Below are positions 58,446 to 64,000 of a stretch of 64,000 nucleotides of DNA, piece by piece (the first letter of the stretch is position 1; the number at the start of each line of letters is the position of its first letter). The notes below the pieces were generated by a model. That model saw nothing but the letters and a program-made list of their open reading frames with translations. It made no database searches and was not told where the DNA came from. Source of the stretch: Catellatospora sp. TT07R-123 (GTDB lineage: Bacteria; Actinomycetota; Actinomycetes; Mycobacteriales; Micromonosporaceae); NCBI RefSeq assembly GCF_018327705.1, contig NZ_BNEM01000001.1, positions 2,108,001 through 2,172,000 of the forward strand, written 5' to 3'. The position numbers and the translations under genes are program-made.

Positions 58446-58451
58446 TAGCGT
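58446..58451 (+). promoter_or_regulatory. -10 box of a probable leaderless promoter
   Basis: TAGCGT, 7 nt before ATG 58459. Confidence 0.5.
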
Positions 58452-58458
58452 CAGGCTC

Positions 58459-58887
58459 ATGCCTATTCGCACCGCATCAGCTCGTTGGCAGGGCAACCTC
58501 ACCGAAGGGGCCGGCTCGATCGCGACCGGCAAGGGTGGCCTGCAGGCCAACTACTCGTTCAAGTCGCGCTTCGAGGAGGGCGAGGGGACCAACCCGGAGG
58601 AGCTCATCGCCGCGGCCCACGCCGGCTGCTTCTCGATGGCCTTCTCCAAGCAGCTCTCCGACGCCGGCCACGTGCCGACGTCCGTGGTCACCAACGCCAA
58701 CGTCCACCTGGACAAGACCGACGCCGGCATGACGGTCACCCGCATCGACCTGGAGACCACCGGCGACGTCCCCGGCATCGACGAGGCCGAGTTCGTGAAG
58801 CTGGCCGAGGCGGCCAAGGCGGGCTGCCCGATCTCGCGCCTGCTGTCGCCGGGCGCCGAGATCACCCTCAAGACGACCCTCGTCTGA
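58459..58887 (+). CDS. OsmC family peroxiredoxin
   Basis: A 142-residue OsmC protein. NPEELIAAAHAGCFSMAFS holds the peroxidatic Cys and AKAGCPISRLL the resolving Cys, with Arg6-type residues in the N-terminal strand. It reduces organic hydroperoxides. The message is likely leaderless. A strong terminator follows (58895-58936). Confidence 0.93.
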   Translation: MPIRTASARWQGNLTEGAGSIATGKGGLQANYSFKSRFEEGEGTNPEELIAAAHAGCFSMAFSKQLSDAGHVPTSVVTNANVHLDKTDAGMTVTRIDLETTGDVPGIDEAEFVKLAEAAKAGCPISRLLSPGAEITLKTTLV

Positions 58888-58894
58888 TCCGCCG

Positions 58895-58936
58895 ACCGGC
58901 CCGGACGAGGCTCTGCGGGAGCCGCGTCCGGGCCGG
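58895..58936. terminator. Bidirectional hairpin terminator
   Basis: Perfect 13-bp arms ACCGGCCCGGACG (58895-58907) and complement (58924-58936) around a 16-nt loop. It lies between the converging osmC and methyltransferase genes. Confidence 0.8.
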
Positions 58937-58944
58937 TTCGCGTC

Positions 58945-59739
58945 CTAGGCCGGGCGCCGCGCCACGGTGAGCAGGTGGGAGCTGGCGCCCCACAGGTGCG
59001 GCTCGCCCTCGACCCGCCGGACGAGGTCCAGCGCCTGCGCCGTGCGAGCCGGATCGGCCAGCACCTCGTCGAGCACCGGCAGCATCCACAGCGGACCCTC
59101 CACCGCAGCGGTCCGCACGAAGTCGAGCCCCGCGTCGGCCGCCTCGGCCTGCGGCTCGTCGGGGCGGTGGAAGTAGGCGGTGGTGAACCAGCGCCGGTCG
59201 GTGCCGAGGTTGCGGTGCTCGCCGGTGGCCAGGGTGTGGTCCAGCATCCGGGCGAACGCCTCGTGGGCGAGGTGGCCGCTCACGTAGCCGTCGAGCAGCG
59301 AGGCGAACCGGCTGACAGTGGCCGCGACGACGAGCCCGCCGGGGCGCACCGCGCGGGCGGCCTCGCGCCAGGCCGCGAGCCGGTCCCCGCGCTCCACCAG
59401 GTGGTAGAGCGGACCGAACAGCAGCACCGCGTCGTACGCGGCATCCGGCTCGGCCAGGGCGCGGGCGTCGCCTACGGCGGCGGTCACCCCGGGCAGCGCG
59501 GCGGCCGCGGCCGCGTGCTCCGGCATCGGGTCGACGACGTGCACGCGGTGGCCGTGGCGCGCCAGCGGTCCGGCGTACCCGCCGGTGGCGCCGCCGACGT
59601 CCAGGATCGACAGCGGCCCGGCGGGCAGGACGCGCTGGAGCAGGTCCCAGGTGCGCAGGAACTCCCAGCGCCCCGCGCCCGCGTCGAGGCGGCGCGTCTC
59701 GCCGCCCTGGCGGTAGTAGTCCTCGATCTCGGTCTGCAT
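58945..59739 (-). CDS. Class I SAM-dependent methyltransferase
   Basis: A 264-residue methyltransferase. SILDVGGATGGYAGPLARHG is motif I (GGATGG in place of GCGTG), VHVVDPMPEH motif II, AVLLFGPLYHLVE motif IV and VRPGGLVVAATVSR the following strand. The C-terminal part has aromatic residues for small-molecule binding. Substrate unknown. Confidence 0.85.
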   Translation of the reverse strand: MQTEIEDYYRQGGETRRLDAGAGRWEFLRTWDLLQRVLPAGPLSILDVGGATGGYAGPLARHGHRVHVVDPMPEHAAAAAALPGVTAAVGDARALAEPDAAYDAVLLFGPLYHLVERGDRLAAWREAARAVRPGGLVVAATVSRFASLLDGYVSGHLAHEAFARMLDHTLATGEHRNLGTDRRWFTTAYFHRPDEPQAEAADAGLDFVRTAAVEGPLWMLPVLDEVLADPARTAQALDLVRRVEGEPHLWGASSHLLTVARRPA

Positions 59740-59781
59740 GGGCCGATGCTCGGCGCCGCCGGGCCGCCGGGCAACCGGGTT

Positions 59782-60303
59782 TCAGGCGGCCAGGCGGGCC
59801 CGGAGCAGCTCGATGTCGGCCAGGTCCTTGTCCCGGCGGGCCAGCGCCGGGTTCCACTCGGGGTAGCGCAGCTTCAGCTCGATCTGCGCCTGCGGGCTGA
59901 TGACCGGGCAGGCCAGGCCGCCGATGCGGCCGAGCGGCCCGTCGAGCATGCCGTCAGGCCAGGGCTGCCCGGCGTACGGCCCGGACGGCACCGTCGGCCG
60001 CCCGGCCCCGTCGCGGCCGAGCAGCGCGAACCCGAGGTCGAGGTCCCCGCGCCGGAAGTCCCGCTGCGCGGGGCTGTCGCCGTACGCGGTGAAGCCCAGG
60101 CCGGTGGCGAGCGCGGACACCGCCTCGACGTCGTCGGCCCAGCAGAACCAGTCGACGTCGAGGTGCGGCCGGGTCACCCGGCCCAGGTAGAAGTCCAGCG
60201 CCCAGCCGCCGCGCAGCCACACCGCCGCCCCGGCCCGCCCCGCCGCCGCGACGACGTCCCCGATGACCGCCAGCTGATCGGCGGCCGACGGCACTTCAGG
60301 CAC
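59782..60303 (-). CDS. Nucleotidyltransferase, third gene of the vapBC operon
   Basis: A 173-residue minimal nucleotidyltransferase. VWLRGGWALDFYLGR is the GG active-site motif, HLDVDWFCW the two Asp metal ligands, and DLDLGFALL the third acidic strand. The family includes aminoglycoside and lincosamide adenylyltransferases and AbiEii/MenA-like toxins. Its ATG lies inside the vapC end (8-bp overlap), so it is coupled to the toxin-antitoxin pair. Resistance and defence roles are both possible. Confidence 0.75.
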   Translation of the reverse strand: MPEVPSAADQLAVIGDVVAAAGRAGAAVWLRGGWALDFYLGRVTRPHLDVDWFCWADDVEAVSALATGLGFTAYGDSPAQRDFRRGDLDLGFALLGRDGAGRPTVPSGPYAGQPWPDGMLDGPLGRIGGLACPVISPQAQIELKLRYPEWNPALARRDKDLADIELLRARLAA

Positions 60304-60694
60304 TGATCCGTTCCTGCCGCAGTTGGGGAAGGTAGCGGGCAGCCGTCTCGAAGTCGGCGTCCTCGTGCAGCACCGTCAGCTTGAGCCGGATCGCCGTGGC
60401 GACGATGAGATAGTCGGCCACCGAAAGCCCCTGATGGGCGCTGTGGCCTGCCAGTTCCCGCCGGACCGCGGCGATCAGCGCCCACGCGTCATCCGGGACC
60501 GGCACCCACGGATGGGCTGCCAGCAGGTTCTCCTCAATCCGCTGGTAGGCCTTGGCGTCGGCGATGGTCAGCGTCTCGGCCAGGACTGGGTCGCACACCG
60601 CGACCAGGCCGCGGTTGATGAGTTCATGCCACCGCTGATCGACCTGGCGGCGCAGCACCCGGACCAGCGCACTGGTGTCGATCAGGTACTTCAC
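60296..60694 (-). CDS. vapC: VapC toxin, PIN-domain ribonuclease
   Basis: A 132-residue PIN protein. YLIDTSALVRV has the first acidic ligand, LAETLTIADA the Glu, and LSVADYLIVATAIRL and HEDADFE the last acidic residues. VapC toxins cut RNA, often tRNA. Its start overlaps the antitoxin stop by 4 bp. Confidence 0.92.
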   Translation of the reverse strand: MKYLIDTSALVRVLRRQVDQRWHELINRGLVAVCDPVLAETLTIADAKAYQRIEENLLAAHPWVPVPDDAWALIAAVRRELAGHSAHQGLSVADYLIVATAIRLKLTVLHEDADFETAARYLPQLRQERISA

Positions 60695-60903
60695 CGGTCG
60701 AGATTCGCGAGCCGGTCGAAGTCGAACCCGCCTTCGTCGGCGATCGCCTGCAGTTCGGCGAGCGCCTGCTCGCGCCGCTCCCGGCTCGCCTCCACCGCCA
60801 GCCGCAGGGCACTGTTCACCGTGTCCTTCTTGGTGCTGGTGCCCAGCGCCGCAGTCGCCTCGGCGAGCAGGTCCTCATCGACGTCTACGAGCGTCTTCGC
60901 CAT
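60691..60903 (-). CDS. vapB: VapB antitoxin
   Basis: A 70-residue antitoxin. MAKTLVDVDEDLLAEATAAL and TKKDTVNSALRLAVE form the ribbon-helix-helix DNA-binding domain. The tail (ALAELQAIADEGGFDFDRLA) wraps the toxin. ATG 60903 fits the fold and follows the operator; the open frame upstream reads through the palindrome. Confidence 0.9.
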   Translation of the reverse strand: MAKTLVDVDEDLLAEATAALGTSTKKDTVNSALRLAVEASRERREQALAELQAIADEGGFDFDRLANLDR

Positions 60904-60917
60904 ACGCCACCCCGTTT

Positions 60918-60962
60918 CCACTCGGATATCCGATCCTATGGCGGATATCCGAGTGGTCACAA
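60918..60962 (-). promoter_or_regulatory. vapBC operator and promoter
   Basis: CCACTCGGATATCCG (60918-60932) and its perfect complement (60942-60956) with 9 nt between. On the minus strand TTGTGA (60957-60962) and TAGGAT (60933-60938) with 18-bp spacing form a plausible promoter that the palindrome overlaps, as expected for VapBC autoregulation. Confidence 0.75.
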
Positions 60963-60963
60963 G

Positions 60964-61623
60964 CTATGCGGGGTCGAGGTAGGCGGCGGCGGCGCGGGCG
61001 GCGCGGGACGGCTCGCCCGCGCGGATGGCGTCGACGAGCTCGCTGTGGTCGGCGTACCGGTCGGGGGTGAGCTGGTCGCCGATGTGCTGGCTGAGGCTGG
61101 CCCGCATGGCGGTGCCGAAGGAGGCGTACAGCTCGGCGAGCATCGCGTTGTGCGCGGCCGCGACGATCGCCATGTGCAGGTCGGCGTCGGCGGCCACGAA
61201 CGCGGCCGCGTCGCCGCCGGCCCAGGTCTGCTCGCGCCGGGCCAGCAGCTCGTCGAGCAGGTCAAGATCAGCGGGGGTACGCCGCTGCGCCGCCAGCCGC
61301 GCCGCCTCGACCTCGAACGCGCGCCGCACCTCGACCGCCTCCGCCATCTCGGCGTCGGCCAGCCGCCGGGCGACGACGCCGGTGAGCTCGTGGGTGGCGG
61401 TGACGTACGTTCCGGAGCCCTGGCGGCATTCGAGCACTCCGGCGTGTACGAGGGCCCGGACGGCCTCGCGGACGGTGTTGCGGCCCACGCCGAGGGCGGC
61501 CGCCAGGTCGGGTTCGGTGGGGATCCGGCTGCCCACAGGCCATTCACTCGAGCTGATCTGTGTGCGCAGCTGCTCGATCACCTGTGGCACCAGGGTCTGG
61601 CGCGTCGGGGAGCGCAGTGTCAT
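60964..61623 (-). CDS. GntR/FadR family regulator
   Basis: A 219-residue regulator. VIEQLRTQISSSEWPVGSRI and LGVGRNTVREAVRALVHAGV form the winged helix. The helical FCD domain follows with the metal-binding Asp/His set (DADLHMAIVAAAHNAML, DRYADHSELVDAI). It diverges from the MFS gene and probably controls it. GGAGA precedes ATG 61623. Confidence 0.9.
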   Translation of the reverse strand: MTLRSPTRQTLVPQVIEQLRTQISSSEWPVGSRIPTEPDLAAALGVGRNTVREAVRALVHAGVLECRQGSGTYVTATHELTGVVARRLADAEMAEAVEVRRAFEVEAARLAAQRRTPADLDLLDELLARREQTWAGGDAAAFVAADADLHMAIVAAAHNAMLAELYASFGTAMRASLSQHIGDQLTPDRYADHSELVDAIRAGEPSRAARAAAAYLDPA

Positions 61624-61660
61624 TGCTTACATCTCCAGCTCAGAATTCATCCCATGATTC

Positions 61661-61666
61661 TACGAT
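61661..61666 (+). promoter_or_regulatory. -10 box of the MFS gene (leaderless)
   Basis: TACGAT, 7 nt before ATG 61674. A TAGAAT on the minus strand at 61657-61662 may serve the divergent gntR gene. Confidence 0.45.
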
Positions 61667-61673
61667 CGGAGGT

Positions 61674-62990
61674 ATGCCGCCGACCGCCGTCGAGGCCGTA
61701 GCTTCCACCGTGCCGCAGATGATCGCACCTAACGCCGCGCGGGTCACCTCCCTGCCTGCCCGGGGGCGGGCGGCCCTGCTCGCGGGTGCGGGGATCGTGC
61801 TGGTAGCGCTGAACCTGCGAGCCGCCATCACCAGCCTGGGCGCCCTTCTCGAAGAAGTCAGCGCCGGGCTGCACCTGTCGGCCACCGCCGCGGGCGCCAT
61901 CACCACCCTGCCCGCGCTGAGCTTCGCCGCGTTCGGGGCGCTCACCCCGCGCCTGGCCCGCCGCCTGTCGTCGGCCCAGCTGCTGGTCGGTTCGATGCTG
62001 CTGCTGGCCGCGGGCCAGCTGGTCCGGGTGCTCACCGGTTCCGCGGCGGTCTTCCTGGCCAGCAGCGCGCTGGCGCTGGCGGGCATCGCGGTGGCCAACA
62101 TCCTGCTGCCCGCGCTGGTCAAGGAGCACTTCCCGCACCGCACGGGGCTGGTCACCGGCGTGTACACGATGACCCTGATCCTGGGCAGCACGCTGGGCGC
62201 CGCGGCGTCGGTGCCGATCGCGCACACGCTGGGCGGCTGGCGTGCCGGCATGGGCGTCTGGGCCCTGCTCGCCGTGGTCGCGGCCCTGCCCTGGCTGGCC
62301 ACCCGCCGGGCGGCGGGACGGGCCCGCGCCGCGCGCGGAGCCGAAGCCGAGCCGCTGCGGCCGGGGCGCACCCGGCTGGGCTGGGCGCTGGCGCTCTACT
62401 TCGGCGCCCAGTCGCTCAGCGGGTACGCCACGATGGGCTGGCTGGCCCAGATGTTCCGCGACGCGCAGTTCAGCCCGGCCACGGCGGGGCTGCTGCTGGC
62501 GGCGGTGCCCGCGTTCGGGGTGCCGCTGGCGCTGCTCATGCCCGCCATCGCGGGCCGCCTGCGCGACCTGCGCGGCCTGGTGCTGCTGATGTCCACCGCG
62601 ATGATCGCCTCGTACGTCGGCCTCGCCCTGGCGCCGCACTCCGGCGCGCTGGCCTGGGTGTCCCTGCTGGCGTTCGGGCAGAGCGCGTTCCCGCTGGCCC
62701 TGGCGATGATCGGGATGCGGGCGCGCACCGCGCAGGGCGTGGTCGCGCTGTCGGCGTTCGCGCAGAGCACCGGCTACCTGATCGCGGCGCTGGGCCCGCT
62801 GGTCGTCGGCATCCTGTACGAGGCCACCGGCGGCTGGACCCTGCCGCTGGGCTTCCTGATCGCCGCCGCCGTGGTGCAGGCGGCCGCCGGGGTCGCCGCC
62901 GCGCGGCCCCGCCACCTGGAAGACGAGCCGTGTAACCGCGCTCACATCTGGCACGAACTGCCGGCGCGGCATGGTTCGGTCACTGCGTGA
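61674..62990 (+). CDS. MFS transporter, CynX/NimT type
   Basis: A 438-residue permease with about twelve membrane helices. VLVALNLRAAITSLGALLEE near the start is the signature of the cyanate/nitroimidazole (CynX/NimT) subgroup. LTPRLARRLSSAQLLVGSML is the loop 2-3 motif and FPLALAMIGMRARTAQGVVA a later conserved stretch. Substrate unknown. The divergent GntR protein is the likely regulator. Its stop overlaps the next transporter gene (GTGA). Confidence 0.88.
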   Translation: MPPTAVEAVASTVPQMIAPNAARVTSLPARGRAALLAGAGIVLVALNLRAAITSLGALLEEVSAGLHLSATAAGAITTLPALSFAAFGALTPRLARRLSSAQLLVGSMLLLAAGQLVRVLTGSAAVFLASSALALAGIAVANILLPALVKEHFPHRTGLVTGVYTMTLILGSTLGAAASVPIAHTLGGWRAGMGVWALLAVVAALPWLATRRAAGRARAARGAEAEPLRPGRTRLGWALALYFGAQSLSGYATMGWLAQMFRDAQFSPATAGLLLAAVPAFGVPLALLMPAIAGRLRDLRGLVLLMSTAMIASYVGLALAPHSGALAWVSLLAFGQSAFPLALAMIGMRARTAQGVVALSAFAQSTGYLIAALGPLVVGILYEATGGWTLPLGFLIAAAVVQAAAGVAAARPRHLEDEPCNRAHIWHELPARHGSVTA

Positions 62991-64000
62991 CCGCCGCGAC
63001 ACCCGCACCACCCGCTCCGAGCCGCATCACCCTGATCTTCGTACTCGGCAGCATGTCCGCCTTCGGCGCCCTGTCGTTCGACATGTACCTGCCCGCCTTC
63101 CCGCGCATCGCGGCCGACCTGCACGTCTCGGCCGCCGCGGTGCAGCTGACGCTGACCGTGGCCCTGATCGGCCTGGCGCTGGGGCAGCTCGTCAGCGGCC
63201 CGCTGGCCGACCGCTACGGCCGCCGGCGCCCGGCGCTGATCGGCGCGGCCGCCTTCACCGCCGCCTCCGCGCTGATCGCGGTCAGCCCCGGCATCGGCAT
63301 GCTCACCGGGCTGCGCCTGGTCCAGGGCATCGCGGGCGGCATGGGCATCACCGTCGCGCGGGCCGTGGTGCGCGACCTGTTCCACGGCGCCGAGGCGTCA
63401 CGCTTCTTCTCCCGGCTCACCCTGGTCTTCGGGGTGGCGCCCGTGATCGCGCCGACCATCGGCGCCGCGGCGCTGCGGTTCACCAGCTGGCGCGGCGTGT
63501 TCTGGCTGCTGGCGGTGTACGGCCTGGCCATGGTCGTGGTCGTGGGGCGCTGGCTGCCGGAGACGCTGCCGACCGAACGGCGCCGCACCGGCGGGCTGGC
63601 CGAGATCGGCCGGGGCGTGCGGGTGCTCACCGGCGACCGCCGCTTCCTCGGGTATGTCTTCGGGCAGGGGCTCGCCTTCGCGGGGCTGTTCGCGTACCTG
63701 TCCAGCGGCTCGTTCGTGCTCCAGGAGGGCTTCGGCATCTCCGCGCAGGGCTACGGGCTGATCTTCGGGGTGAACTCGCTCGGCCTGGTGCTGGCCGGGC
63801 AGCTCAACGCCCGCCTGGTCGGCCGGCACGCCCCGCGCACGCTGCTGTTCGCCGCGCTGGCCGTGATCCTGGCGGCGGGCGCGGCCATGCTGGGCGCCGC
63901 CGAGCTGGGCAGCGCGGCCGGGGTCGTGGCCTGCCTGTTCTTCTACGTCGCCAGCCTGGGCATGCTCACCCCGAACGCGGTCGCGCTGGCGCTGGAGGAC
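62987..64000 (+). CDS. MFS multidrug efflux transporter, Bcr/CflA type (3' end outside window)
   Basis: 338 codons are visible before the window ends. GALSFDMYLPAFPRIAADL is the Bcr/CflA first-helix signature, GPLADRYGRRRPALIGA the loop 2-3 motif A, and RLVQGIAGGMGITVARAVVR motif B with the Arg. The family exports bicyclomycin, chloramphenicol and similar compounds by proton antiport. GTG 62987 overlaps the upstream stop. The two transporters form an operon. Confidence 0.92.
   Translation, partial: MTAATPAPPAPSRITLIFVLGSMSAFGALSFDMYLPAFPRIAADLHVSAAAVQLTLTVALIGLALGQLVSGPLADRYGRRRPALIGAAAFTAASALIAVSPGIGMLTGLRLVQGIAGGMGITVARAVVRDLFHGAEASRFFSRLTLVFGVAPVIAPTIGAAALRFTSWRGVFWLLAVYGLAMVVVVGRWLPETLPTERRRTGGLAEIGRGVRVLTGDRRFLGYVFGQGLAFAGLFAYLSSGSFVLQEGFGISAQGYGLIFGVNSLGLVLAGQLNARLVGRHAPRTLLFAALAVILAAGAAMLGAAELGSAAGVVACLFFYVASLGMLTPNAVALALED

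Overview
The window is about 64 kb of very high-GC DNA with dense, short-spaced operons, many GTG starts and frequent ATGA/GTGA start-stop overlaps. The block MerR - DUF151 nuclease - MerR - FHA (GarA) - gcvH - DUF881 - Sbp - DUF881 - CDP-alcohol phosphatidyltransferase (48116-53980) is a conserved actinobacterial neighbourhood, known in mycobacteria as Rv1830 to Rv1822. Together with the secreted CBM2 enzymes and the actinobacterial-type [NiFe] hydrogenase locus it points to a soil filamentous actinomycete. I infer Micromonosporaceae, but cannot prove the family from sequence alone. No rRNA, tRNA, CRISPR or intact transposase was seen.

Layout. 1-6.3 kb: aldo/keto reductase (cut by the window edge), two tandem nucleotidyltransferases, a small membrane protein, a GNAT, a GH36 alpha-galactosidase and a VOC protein. 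6.6-8.6 kb: an Hsp20 with a repetitive tail behind a HAIR-like HspR site, and a serine hydrolase. 8.6-18.6 kb: a secreted GH48 cellulase with CBM2 and three near-identical repeats, a D-aminoacylase, a large LuxR regulator and an ECF sigma factor operon. 18.7-25.1 kb: an enolase-superfamily racemase/OSBS with a GNAT partner, a B12-type MerR regulator divergent from a photolyase, and small enzymes. 25.3-27.6 kb: hypF. 28.0-30.5 kb: two cytochrome P450 genes flanking a 36-codon gene whose peptide ends in an aromatic run (WPVWIIYHHI). This looks like a P450-only RiPP locus and is the most exciting item in the window. 30.6-32.4 kb: secreted GH76 protein. 33.5-44.6 kb: a 15-gene, mostly overlapping operon for a high-affinity-type [NiFe] hydrogenase (small and large subunits, NifU-like, DUF5947, DUF6084, a hypothetical, protease, DUF6893, hypA, hypC, hypD, hypE, a second HypC and two SIS proteins). 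44.7-48 kb: SanA-like protein, a TetR/carboxymuconolactone decarboxylase pair with two operators, and an SDR. 48.1-54 kb: the core actinobacterial block. 54.2-64 kb: a CBM2 SGNH esterase, a TPR-like protein, an alpha/beta hydrolase with a truncated HTH protein, a lipoprotein, OsmC, a methyltransferase, a VapBC operon carrying a third nucleotidyltransferase gene, GntR and two MFS transporters (the last cut by the window edge).

The intergenic DNA holds at least four families of long near-perfect palindromes (called PAL-A to PAL-D here) with conserved arm and loop architecture. PAL-A has four copies, PAL-B three, PAL-C four and PAL-D two. One PAL-D copy lies in frame inside a hydrogenase-operon gene. 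A 373-bp element with 72-bp terminal inverted repeats encloses a PAL-C copy. Several genes show a TANNNT box 6-8 nt before the start codon, the layout of leaderless actinobacterial transcripts.
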